A stretch of 64,000 bases of DNA, taken from CAG-873 sp910578365. Lineage in GTDB: Bacteria; Bacteroidota; Bacteroidia; Bacteroidales; Muribaculaceae. Shown here piece after piece: positions 16,974-25,123 of this stretch (position 1 is the stretch's first letter; each line of letters opens with the position of its first letter). Position numbers and translations under genes: made by a program. Under the pieces are notes generated by a model, which saw only the letters and a list, made by a program, of their open reading frames with translations, did no database searches and was not told where the DNA came from. The stretch spans positions 1 to 64,000 of the forward strand of contig OX620685.1 of assembly GCA_951635545.1 (NCBI GenBank), written 5' to 3'.

Positions 16974-17162
16974 TTATTTAATTTCTTTGTGAACAGTTAC
17001 ACGCTTAAGGATGGGATTGTATTTCTTAAGCTCAAGTCTCTCGGTTGTATTTTTGCGGTTTTTGGTGGTGATGTAGCGCGAAGTGCCGGGCATACCACTG
17101 GCTTTATGTTCGGTGCATTCGAGGATGACCTGCACGCGATTACCTTTTGCTTTCTTTGCCAT
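16974..17162 (-). CDS. rpmG: 50S ribosomal protein L33, unit 1
   Basis: 62 residues, MAKKAKGNRVQVILECTEHK onward, with TSRYITTKNRKNTTERLELKK, the L33 signature. It carries no CxxC zinc motif (one Cys only), so it is the zinc-independent type. It begins 4 bases after rpmB. Confidence 0.95.
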   Translation of the reverse strand: MAKKAKGNRVQVILECTEHKASGMPGTSRYITTKNRKNTTERLELKKYNPILKRVTVHKEIK

Positions 17163-17166
17163 CTTC

Positions 17167-17430
17167 TTAGAATCCTATGAATTTAATGTCGTTGTCAGTT
17201 AAGAAACCCTTTTCGGCAGCCTGACGCATTGCTGCATCCAGACCAAGTTTGTTGATAGTGCGGAGGCCGGCAGCGGAGATAGTGAGGCTGATCCATACAC
17301 CCTGCTCTACCCAATAGAACTTCTTGTTGAAGAGGTTGACGTTGAATTTGCGCTTGGTACGACGCTTGGAGTGCGACACATTGTTGCCCACCATAGCTTT
17401 CTTACCGGTAATTTGACAAATCTTTGACAT
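17167..17430 (-). CDS. rpmB: 50S ribosomal protein L28, unit 1
   Basis: 87 residues. It starts MSKICQITGKKAMVGNNVSH and has the SKRRTKRKFNVNL segment typical of L28, which binds 23S rRNA. First gene of the rpmB-rpmG-DUF4295 operon. It is preceded by a leader of about 120 nt that contains two very short reading frames and by a strong promoter at 17556-17587. Confidence 0.96.
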   Translation of the reverse strand: MSKICQITGKKAMVGNNVSHSKRRTKRKFNVNLFNKKFYWVEQGVWISLTISAAGLRTINKLGLDAAMRQAAEKGFLTDNDIKFIGF

Positions 17431-17462
17431 GGCTGTTACTGGTTTATCTTTTCTTTTTCTTT

Positions 17463-17544
17463 TTATTGAGCGCCTATGGCCGCCATCTCAGTTCTCATAT
17501 CGCCGCTAAGTGCATCTTCTTAACCGCTTTAAAGGAGGTGCCAT
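17463..17544 (-). promoter_or_regulatory. rpmB leader with two mini reading frames, unit 1
   Basis: On the minus strand the leader holds an ATG frame of 12 residues (17544-17506, MAPPLKRLRRCT) and one of 11 residues (17498-17463, MRTEMAAIGAQ), both complete and before the rpmB ATG. Codons 2-5 of the first read CACCTCCTTT, the same ten bases as the anti-Shine-Dalgarno end of 16S rRNA. Regulatory meaning is a hypothesis; frames this short can occur by chance. Confidence 0.35.
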
Positions 17545-17555
17545 AAAACAGAGTG

Positions 17556-17587
17556 CAAAGTAACGAATTTTTCTTCACTTACACAAA
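17556..17587 (-). promoter_or_regulatory. rpmB operon promoter, unit 1
   Basis: Minus strand: TTTG (17587-17584), a 20-base spacer and TTACTTTG (17563-17556), one base off the TAnnTTTG consensus. Repeated at 37276-37307 and 56996-57027. Confidence 0.6.
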
Positions 17588-17625
17588 TTTTTCAACCCTT
17601 ATTTTTATTCCTCGGCTTATTTTTG

Positions 17626-17633
17626 TATCTTTG
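17626..17633 (+). promoter_or_regulatory. -7 box of the SGNH hydrolase gene, unit 1
   Basis: TATCTTTG, an exact TAnnTTTG match 33 bases before the ATG at 17667; no clear -33 element. It is divergent from the rpmB promoter. Repeated at 37346 and 57066. Confidence 0.55.
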
Positions 17634-17666
17634 CATGTCTTTGCATGCCTTTAATTATAGTATCAG

Positions 17667-18809
17667 ATGCTTAAAAATCTTTTTTTAACAGTTTTTGCGC
17701 TGGCTTTGCCGGCTTTTGCATGCTCCGCTCAGGAGAATCATGACAGACCGTGGCGTTATATCGACGCCCGTGAACTCCGACTCATAAACCGCGGCTTCCC
17801 CGGCCAATGCGTCAACCCTTATGCACGTGTGCCGGAATATCTCGCCGACAGTGTTCGCCCTTCTCTTTACGAACGCTCGCAGTGCTCGGCCGGCGTGGCT
17901 GCACGCTTTGCCACCGACTCCAAACGCATTGGCGTGAGCTACGACCTCCTTTTCAACGCCAATATGATACACATGGCCGGTACCGGCATCAAGGGCATGG
18001 ACCTGTATATATGCGACGGCGACACTGTATGGCGACACCTGAACTGCATACGGCCATACTCTGTCAAGGATTCGCTCGGCAACCCGACACCACATGTAGA
18101 GCAGACCCTGGTTCAGAACCTCGACGGCAAGATGCATGAGTATATGCTTTACTTTCCGCTATACGACGGTGTCACTGCCGCGGCCATAAAAGTTGACTCG
18201 GCGGCAAACGTCACTACAGGCTGCAACGACATGATTAGCCCGCACGGACGCATCGTAGCCTATGGCACAAGCATATTGCAGGGTGGCTGCGCCTCTCGGC
18301 CTGGCATGGCGTCGACCAATATCATCAGCCGCGAACTCAACCGCGAGGTAATTAATATAGGTATATCGGGCGAAGGCAAAATGGACTTCTGCATGGCCCG
18401 CGCACTGGCCGCGATACCCGATGTGGACCTGTTTCTGATTGACCCGGTGCCGAACTGCACCCTCGATATGTGCGACTCGCTCACCTACGACTTTGTGAAC
18501 ATCATACGCCGCGCCAGGCCCGAGGCGGCGGTGGTGATGGTAGAAGGGCCGATATACCCCTATGCGCCCTACGACAGCTTCTGGGGCAAATACCTGCCTG
18601 AGAAAAACGAGGCCTTCCGCCGCGGATATGAGCGACTGAAGGCCGAGCGCCCCGAAGGGCTGTATTATGTCACAAGCGAAGGGCTGGATGGCGCCGAAGA
18701 CGACGGCACGGTAGACGGCATACACCTCACTGACCTTGGCTTCCGCCACTATGCCGACAAGCTGCTGCCCGTGCTCAGAGAAGCCCTTTCAGCACTACCG
18801 GCTGATTAG
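17667..18809 (+). CDS. Exported SGNH/GDSL-family hydrolase, unit 1
   Basis: A 380-residue secreted protein with a signal peptide (about 1-21, ending ACSAQ). An N-terminal beta-rich domain (about 25-185) precedes an SGNH hydrolase domain. Candidate catalytic Ser202 lies in VAYGTSILQGG; block II is GISGEGKMD with its Gly; block III is IDPVPNC with Asn263; and the C-terminal Asp350-x-x-His353 is in DGIHLTDLGFRHYA. Likely a periplasmic or surface carbohydrate or lipid esterase acting on acetyl or acyl groups; the substrate cannot be read from the sequence. Its 3' end overlaps the convergent GDPD gene by 35 bases. Confidence 0.87.
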   Translation: MLKNLFLTVFALALPAFACSAQENHDRPWRYIDARELRLINRGFPGQCVNPYARVPEYLADSVRPSLYERSQCSAGVAARFATDSKRIGVSYDLLFNANMIHMAGTGIKGMDLYICDGDTVWRHLNCIRPYSVKDSLGNPTPHVEQTLVQNLDGKMHEYMLYFPLYDGVTAAAIKVDSAANVTTGCNDMISPHGRIVAYGTSILQGGCASRPGMASTNIISRELNREVINIGISGEGKMDFCMARALAAIPDVDLFLIDPVPNCTLDMCDSLTYDFVNIIRRARPEAAVVMVEGPIYPYAPYDSFWGKYLPEKNEAFRRGYERLKAERPEGLYYVTSEGLDGAEDDGTVDGIHLTDLGFRHYADKLLPVLREALSALPAD

Positions 18810-19539
18810 TGGTGATAAGGTCCACGCCGCTGTCGATACACCATTGCATGTCCTCGGGCCGGTCGACAGTCCACACGTTCACTTTCATACCCAGCTCGTG
18901 GGCCTCCTTTATCCACTCGGGATGTCGGCGCAGCACGCCGATATGGTAGTCAATGGCATTGCCGCCCACCACTTTCACCTGCATAGGTGTCAGGTCGCCG
19001 CTAAGATACTGCACCAGACTGCCTTCCGGAGCATATTTGGCAAAGTTCACCAAAGCCTCCTTCGAGAATGTGATATAGTCGGTACGGTCGGCAAGGCCCA
19101 TATCCTTCACCATCTGTATGCCCTCTTTTACTGCGAGCGCCTCGGCTTCCTTGTCGGGGTGCTCTTTCAGTTCAAACACCAGCCGAAGGTCGGGCAGACT
19201 CTGCGCTGCCGTAAGCAACTGTTTGAGCGTAGGCATCGGCTCACCATTGTCGAGTACAACACCGGCCAGGACCTTCGAGCTTGCTTCGCAGGCGGTTACG
19301 CCCTTAAATTTACTGTCGTGATTCACAAACAGCACGCCGTCGGTACTGCGCCATACATCGAATTCCGAGGCGTAAGCCCCTACCGAGTCGGCCTTTACCA
19401 ATGATCGCAGCGAGTTCTGCGCCGAACCCGGAGCATCCCAGTAGCCACGATGCGCCACTATCAGAGGTTTCCCGGCCCATGCCGAAAGGGCGGCGACGCC
19501 CACCAGAACGCCGGCCGCCAGTATCTTTATACCTTTCAT
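18775..19539 (-). CDS. Glycerophosphodiester phosphodiesterase family protein, exported, unit 1
   Basis: A 254-residue TIM-barrel enzyme of the GDPD family, which splits glycerophosphodiesters to glycerol-3-phosphate and an alcohol. It has a signal peptide at 1-22 (ending SAWAG) and the active-site set His30-Arg31 (AHRGYW), Glu59 and Asp61 (SEFDVW), and His74 (VNHD). I chose ATG 19539; the frame can be extended to a TTG at 19548, but that codon lies inside the promoter box. The -7 box TACCTTTG ends 6 bases before this ATG, so the mRNA should have almost no leader. Confidence 0.88.
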   Translation of the reverse strand: MKGIKILAAGVLVGVAALSAWAGKPLIVAHRGYWDAPGSAQNSLRSLVKADSVGAYASEFDVWRSTDGVLFVNHDSKFKGVTACEASSKVLAGVVLDNGEPMPTLKQLLTAAQSLPDLRLVFELKEHPDKEAEALAVKEGIQMVKDMGLADRTDYITFSKEALVNFAKYAPEGSLVQYLSGDLTPMQVKVVGGNAIDYHIGVLRRHPEWIKEAHELGMKVNVWTVDRPEDMQWCIDSGVDLITTNQPVVLKGLL

Positions 19540-19545
19540 AATATG

Positions 19546-19553
19546 CAAAGGTA
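19546..19553 (-). promoter_or_regulatory. -7 box of the GDPD gene, very close to the start codon, unit 1
   Basis: TACCTTTG on the minus strand, an exact consensus match, with only 6 bases between it and the ATG at 19539. Transcription should begin at or next to the start codon. No clear -33 element. Confidence 0.5.
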
Positions 19554-19575
19554 CAATTTTTTTATTACATAACGG

Positions 19576-20031
19576 TCAGGCAGGCGACGTAGGCGTGGTG
19601 GGAGTCGAACGTATCTCGCCTGTAGCAATGGTGTAGGTCAGATTTTGGTCGAGCAACACCAACTCGTAAGTGCGGGCGTTGCGCTCGGCGCTGAACACCC
19701 GGTCGGTTGCCTCCGTTTCCTCGAGATAGCGATAGAGATTCTGCGGCATGCAGTCGAACAGAAACTGCTGTGGCAACGGCTCGCCATAACCGTCGACGCT
19801 AATCCAGCCGTAGTCATGCGTAAACGTCAGTCCGGGTCCATAGGCAATATCCACCGATATAGTACCGTCTTTGGCCTGATTGTATGAGCGTGCGTAAGTA
19901 CCGGGCCAATATGCCTCGATAAAATTGACGATAGGCTGCGGTATCTGATTCCACACCTCCTCATGGTCGTGGCAGGCGGCCAGGCACACGCAGAACAGCA
20001 GCGACAGAATGTAATTGAAACGTGTTTTCAT
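19576..20031 (-). CDS. PepSY-like (DUF2874) lipoprotein, unit 1
   Basis: A 151-residue lipoprotein: signal peptide with lipobox LAAC, lipidated Cys19, then acidic HDHEEVW. The body shows the PepSY-like pattern of Bacteroidetes secreted proteins: IPQPIVNFIEAYWPG followed by strands ISVDIAYGPGLTFTHDYGW. The tail is Thr/Pro-rich. Family members are described as periplasmic inhibitor-like or binding proteins; the role here is unknown. It lies 36 bases upstream of the GDPD gene on the same strand, but that gene has its own promoter. Confidence 0.78.
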   Translation of the reverse strand: MKTRFNYILSLLFCVCLAACHDHEEVWNQIPQPIVNFIEAYWPGTYARSYNQAKDGTISVDIAYGPGLTFTHDYGWISVDGYGEPLPQQFLFDCMPQNLYRYLEETEATDRVFSAERNARTYELVLLDQNLTYTIATGEIRSTPTTPTSPA

Positions 20032-21556
20032 AACATAAGCATTTACCTTTAAACGCCTACGCGCCCCGTTTGGTTGCGGAGTTTTTGTCCGCAGTTACGG
20101 ACGCATTACCACTACTTGTGGCCAATTATTTCTGATCTGTTCTTTCTTCCTCATTATTTACATGATATATTCTGGATTCTGACACAGAAAATTCATTATC
20201 CATATATTTAATCTGCATTGTGACTGTAACCATTGCAATGATTTTATATTTCGACGGTAATTCCCATTTTACATAAAAGGCAGTGGAACCAGGCATAGAT
20301 GACGTGTCATAGTCCTTTGAAGACAACCCTACAACATCTGAAACCTGAGTTTTACCAATAGGCAAATTTGATAATATTTTATACGGGTCCGAGTAAAATA
20401 AATCGCGTAAGACCGGCACACTACTTCCACCATAAATTGCAGAAATAGGCTCTTTTATTGAATCGACGGGCGTCTTGCTAATATATCCAGATGGGTCTTT
20501 GGATACATATCCAATATATTTTACAGAAACACTATGACTCTGCACATAGCTCTTTAAGTACGGATTTATTTCAACATCAAGTTCAGTTTTTGACAAAGTG
20601 GGATAAGGTGCTGTTCCACATATGCATATACTGCTTCCTTCATCCTGAAAAGTAGTCACATCCACTTTTTGAGTAGTATTCCAATACGCCTTGGGTCGCG
20701 TCTTTAGCGTCCACACTCCAAGATTTTCAAGTTCATCTTTCACTGTACCAACAATAGGCACACCATCTCCAATTCCAATCGACTGCGGAACTACGAACGG
20801 TGGTTTTCTTACTACAATAGGCCGATTTTGTGCGGCAAGTATTTCCTTGAGATTAAAACTTATTACAGGCACATCGCTTGTAGTCTGCCACGACGACAAA
20901 CCGCTGAGTTTCATTTCTCCTTCGGAACTAAGACGCACATCCGAAGTTGTGCTGTATGTTGTCTGAGTGACGGTCGTGCGGCCAAACAACAGATTAAATC
21001 CGGATTTAATTATTCCTCCAATATTTCCCGAGGCTATATTTGCAACAAGATTCAGTACTGACTTACCAATTGTTATACCGCTATTAGTACTATTGCCAAC
21101 CGCTGACAATTTATCTATCACCTTTGTTGCTTTATTGCCGGCAAATGAAGCCAGACCATTGTATTTACTTTCTGATGTAGTGACCGGCGTTGTAGTCGAG
21201 GTTATGGTTCCGGTAGTACTGAGATTCAGCGAACCTAAAAAACTCGACTTTATTACATTCGTAGTATATGCAGCAATCTTGAAATCGCAGTCTGTGAGGT
21301 CATCGGCATATCGAGAAACCTGAAAATCAAATCCATTCCAGCCTGGAGTAAGGCCATTTGGTATTCCGTTATTTGCAGTAGCAATCGCACTTTCATTTGT
21401 CGCGCCAAGTATGAAATCCCGGTTAACGCACGGTTCATCGTCGGCTTTGGCAAAGTAATCCGGAATATCCATGAATTTATATGGAGTCAATCCGTTCAAT
21501 GGCCTTGCATATATTATCCACTGTGCATTAGTCGACGGTTGAAAACCCTCGTAATA

Positions 21557-22710
21557 ACGCGAGTTCGGGATAAGGAACACCATAAAAAAGTTGAATCGGC
21601 AGCTTAAAAAAGTTGCCGATTCTCTTGGTAATATTACTGATATTTAGTAATTTAGAGGTACTAAACAATAAATACTGTATCATGATTACCGAAAGTAAAG
21701 TTACTGAAATTTTTTGTATTGCAGATGATTTCTGCAAAGAATTTGAGGGTGAGATGGCAAAAAATGCACTTCCGTCCACAACTGACACTCCAAAACGGAA
21801 AAGAAAGCGCATGATGTCGGATGCCGAGGTCATCACGATTCTGATCTGTTTCCACTTCAATTCGTACCGAAACTTCAAGCACTATTATCTGGGATGTGTG
21901 CGCATTCACTGGAAGCATCTGTTTCCGCAGACATTCTCCTACAACCGCTTCGTGGAGGTCATGCCCCGATGTTTTGTGGCTATGACCATGTTCCTGCGAC
22001 TTGCATGTTTCGGAGAGTGCACGGGAATAAGTTTTGTGGACAGCACCTGCATTCCGGTCATTCATAACAAGCGCCAGTTCAACATGAAAGTCTTCAAGGA
22101 TATCGCGGCCAAGGGTAAGAGTACGATGGGATGGTATGTAGGCTTCAAGCTGCATCTGCTATGTAACGAAAAAGGGGAACTGATCAACTTCGTATTGACA
22201 CGTGCCAATGTGGACGACCGCAATGAGGCAGTCATCGACACACTGACTGACAGGGTATTTGGAAAACTATACGCTGACAAGGGATATATATCGCAGTCTC
22301 TTTTCGGGCATCTTTGGGATGATGGCATACATATTGTGACAGGTCTTCGCTCGAACATGAAACAGCGTCTCATGCCGTTCTATGACAGGATGATGCTTCG
22401 TAAAAGGAGCATCATCGAATCCATAAACGACATGCTGAAGAATGTGGCGCAGCTCGTCCACTCCCGCCATCGTAGTGTACACAACTTCCTCATGAACCTG
22501 CTTGCGGCAATGGGGGCGTATTGTTTCTTCGCCACAAAGCCGGAAGTGAACTTCGACTTTGAGGTACCCGAGTCAAACGGGCAGCTTGTCCTCTGGGATT
22601 AACAACACCAAACTGTACAAATAAATCAGGCGACCTTGAAAGGCCGCCCAATACTCTATGTTGTCTTTTGCTTGGTTGAAAATCATAAAGTTCTTATCCC
22701 GAACTCGCGT
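21557..22710 (+). mobile_element. IS982-family insertion sequence, unit 1
   Basis: 1,154 bp, same ends as the copy at 8301-9454 but in the opposite orientation. Target duplication TAATA at 21552-21556 and 22711-22715. The insertion is identical in all units, so it happened before the amplification. Confidence 0.94.
21682..22602 (+). CDS. IS982-family transposase, unit 1
   Basis: 306 residues, same translation as the transposase at 8409-9329, with an intact DDE triad and an intact reading frame, so the element may still be active. Start chosen at MITESKVTEIF. Confidence 0.92.
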   Translation: MITESKVTEIFCIADDFCKEFEGEMAKNALPSTTDTPKRKRKRMMSDAEVITILICFHFNSYRNFKHYYLGCVRIHWKHLFPQTFSYNRFVEVMPRCFVAMTMFLRLACFGECTGISFVDSTCIPVIHNKRQFNMKVFKDIAAKGKSTMGWYVGFKLHLLCNEKGELINFVLTRANVDDRNEAVIDTLTDRVFGKLYADKGYISQSLFGHLWDDGIHIVTGLRSNMKQRLMPFYDRMMLRKRSIIESINDMLKNVAQLVHSRHRSVHNFLMNLLAAMGAYCFFATKPEVNFDFEVPESNGQLVLWD

Positions 22711-23105
22711 TAATAGTAAAATACTTTCAATACTCCTGTAAACAGGTTATAGAATAGCATATAATTCTGCCGTGCTTCGCCTCCTACCTTATCAAAAGTA
22801 TGAAAAAGCATAGTCCAGCCGTCTTTCTTGCTTATCGAACGACAAAAATCGGTCGACAGCTGAGTTGATACTCCGTTATTCGACCAAGGGAGTTGTACGG
22901 TCGTGCCACTGTTGAGTACCACCGCAGACTGGTTTTCCCAGTCCAAAATCAACTCAGGATTCGATTCCGACACTCCACCGTCGGGTATCACTGCTGCCCG
23001 CGACTGCACATCTGACGTTTCAATCGAAGGCACCTCCAAGATTGGAGCATCTGAGCATGCCCATAGCAACGCGGCACATGCCAAGACAAAAATCAATCGT
23101 TTCAT

Positions 23106-23396
23106 AACATTAAGATTTAGAGTTAAAAATTGGTTTACTGTTTCAGTTGCAAGTTAAGAATTTTCTTTGGATTCTGCAAGAATTATTCATTATTTATAAT
23201 TCTTTAACTTTCTCAAAACTGCACCGTAAATCTCCATATAAAATAAGTTACCTTATTCAATAAAATCAATTAAGTGGTTTCGTATAGTACAACCCTCTAA
23301 TGCTATCGCAAAAAAGGGCTGCGCGAACAGCGCAGCCCCATCCATTGTTGATTGCTTATGTCCAATCCGATTTCTCGGTGGATTTACTATCAATAA
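23106..23396. other. AT-rich intergenic region between the split lipoprotein gene and susD, unit 1
   Basis: 291 bases, strongly A+T-rich. It contains the susCD terminator (23310-23338) and must hold the promoter of the split lipoprotein gene, but no exact TAnnTTTG box was found; the nearest is TAACTTGC, which is one T short. Confidence 0.5.
23310..23338 (-). terminator. Terminator of susC-susD, unit 1
   Basis: Perfect 9-bp stem GGGCTGCGC / GCGCAGCCC with a five-base loop. On the minus strand it is followed by six T. It lies about 60 bases after the susD stop. Repeated at 43030-43058 and 62750-62778. Confidence 0.9.
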
Positions 23397-25103
23397 TTAT
23401 TCCCAACCGGGATTTTGTTTCAAATTCGGATTAAGTAATCTCTGCTGGCTTGGTATTGGATAAAGATTATACTTGGCATCAAATGTACGAGTGTTGTTTG
23501 CAGCAGTAACCATGTATCCGTTCTGCATCACATAAGGCGCGGGGAGAGCAATTGGAGCATCAGCTACATAAGCACCTTGATTAATAGTAGGATTCTTGGT
23601 AAAGTCGAGAAGATCGAGTTTATTCCATCGAACAAGATCCCAGTAACGGACATCATCGTCAAGCATAAGCTCACAACGACGACAACGACGGATTTCGAAA
23701 ATCAGACTTGAAACACCCATATTGTTATCAGCAGCATTCATGGCTGCAAGCTCATCTACAGTCTTGGTCGGCAAACCGGCTCGGCTATACAGTTTATCAA
23801 GCGTATTTGTCAAATCGCTATTCTGGAGAGTACCAAGTTCTGCCTTAGCTTCTACCAATGCAAGAGCCACACGTGCACCCCAGTAAATAGGGGCAGCAGT
23901 ATAGTTCTTATTTGCAAATGGAGTGTAGTCATACGGTATCTCATCAGTGTAGAACTTCTTAACACCATATCCTGTGTGCGACGAAATAGGCATTGTATTC
24001 TCGAACTTAATGCTCATGTTATGATAAATAACCCTATCCCAAACAATAGCAGACAAGCGTTTATCACGAACCGAAAGAATGTTAGCAATACTCAAGCCAT
24101 TCTCTATGGGTTCTCCCTTATCGGTATTGTCGTATGAAGTCTTATCAGCAGTCTGGCCATCAAGAAATAAGAATGAGTCAAACGCATTGCGTGTAATGCC
24201 ACATACAGTAGATGATGAACAAGTCCAATCAAGGAGAGAGTGCATCATTACGTCCTGTTTGTAGGCCTTCATCATTATAACCTCCGAATTGGCATTGAGT
24301 TCCTCACTCATCGAGTTGTAAAGTGCAGCATAATCATCACCTATAGAATATTTAGGCATCAGAACTGTAGCAACATTCACTACTTCATTGAGATATTTTT
24401 TGGAGCGCTCGCTGTCTTTTAGAACGTACTTCGCGTATGTACCTTCAAAAAGACAAAGTTCAATCTTCATAGCTCGTGCGTAATCCCTTGAGAAGGTTGT
24501 CTTACTCGACTCTGTAGTCAGATTCTCAATTGCAAAATTCAAATCAGCGAGAGCAAAATCAATAACTTCGTTACGATTGGTTCGCGGGCCGAAAAGTACA
24601 GACTGGTCATTAACATCCAAGGGCTTTTCAACCAAGGGTACATCACCGAATTTTTTTACGAGAGTCAGATACTGCATTCCTCGGTCAAGGCGTGCTATAG
24701 CCATAAAGTTATTTCCAGCAGTAGTATTGTTTAACGACCCACTTGCGACACCTTCAAGGAGCAGATTTGCCCGACGGATTTCAATATACGGATCATCCCA
24801 GTCATCCGATTCCGAGGGAGTAGTAGTATATGCCCAGTTGGCGAAAGTAGAGCTTATAGCACCCGCCTGGTCATCCGATAAGGTATGGTAGTAGAAAGTA
24901 CCATTTGTGCCGGAGCCATAGCCTACTACGTTGTTGTAAAAATGATTCGCTTCGCCCTCTACGTTCACGCTGTTACTCCAGAACTCCGGGCTCGAAGTCT
25001 GCTTGTCAAGCGGGTAGCGATTATCGTTCAGGAAGTCATCGCAACCGGTAAGAGTAACGCCAAGACAAAGAACGAGAGCACTATATAATAAATGTTTTTT
25101 CAT
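23397..25103 (-). CDS. SusD/RagB-family nutrient-binding lipoprotein, unit 1
   Basis: A 568-residue surface lipoprotein that caps the SusC transporter and helps capture oligosaccharides or peptides. Signal peptide with lipobox TLTGC, lipidated Cys21, then CDDFLNDNRYPLDKQ. SusD traits include YIEIRRANLLLEGV, ARLDRGMQYLTLVKKFGDVPLV, EIRRCRRCELMLDDDVRYWDLVRW and the C-terminal YPIPSQQRLLNPNLKQNPGW. The substrate cannot be told: no glycoside hydrolase, sulfatase or peptidase gene lies beside it. It starts 20 bases after susC, so the two form an operon. Confidence 0.95.
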   Translation of the reverse strand: MKKHLLYSALVLCLGVTLTGCDDFLNDNRYPLDKQTSSPEFWSNSVNVEGEANHFYNNVVGYGSGTNGTFYYHTLSDDQAGAISSTFANWAYTTTPSESDDWDDPYIEIRRANLLLEGVASGSLNNTTAGNNFMAIARLDRGMQYLTLVKKFGDVPLVEKPLDVNDQSVLFGPRTNRNEVIDFALADLNFAIENLTTESSKTTFSRDYARAMKIELCLFEGTYAKYVLKDSERSKKYLNEVVNVATVLMPKYSIGDDYAALYNSMSEELNANSEVIMMKAYKQDVMMHSLLDWTCSSSTVCGITRNAFDSFLFLDGQTADKTSYDNTDKGEPIENGLSIANILSVRDKRLSAIVWDRVIYHNMSIKFENTMPISSHTGYGVKKFYTDEIPYDYTPFANKNYTAAPIYWGARVALALVEAKAELGTLQNSDLTNTLDKLYSRAGLPTKTVDELAAMNAADNNMGVSSLIFEIRRCRRCELMLDDDVRYWDLVRWNKLDLLDFTKNPTINQGAYVADAPIALPAPYVMQNGYMVTAANNTRTFDAKYNLYPIPSQQRLLNPNLKQNPGWE

Positions 25104-25123
25104 TGTTCCTAATTATTAATTGA

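Larger units (their letters stand above)
20126..23105 (-). pseudogene. Lipoprotein gene split by IS982, unit 1
   Basis: Two open parts in one frame flank the IS982 element. The 5' part (23105-22711) codes 131 residues with a lipobox (LLWAC, Cys17) and stops exactly at the IS edge. The 3' part (21556-20126) continues with EGFQPSTNAQWIIYARP. Removing the IS and one copy of the TAATA target duplication restores an uninterrupted frame of about 605 residues through VFYYEGF. I do not recognise the family. The central part is rich in Ser/Thr/Gly, and a segment of about 50 residues (ASFAGNKATKVIDKLSA to GIIKSGFNLLFG) looks hydrophobic and helical. The region is visibly more A+T-rich than holA or PBP1A. 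Confidence 0.88.

Noticed and set aside
20126..21583. 485-residue minus-strand frame as an independent gene starting MVFLIPNSRYY
   Set aside because: Its first codons are IS982 terminal sequence; it is the 3' part of the split lipoprotein gene.
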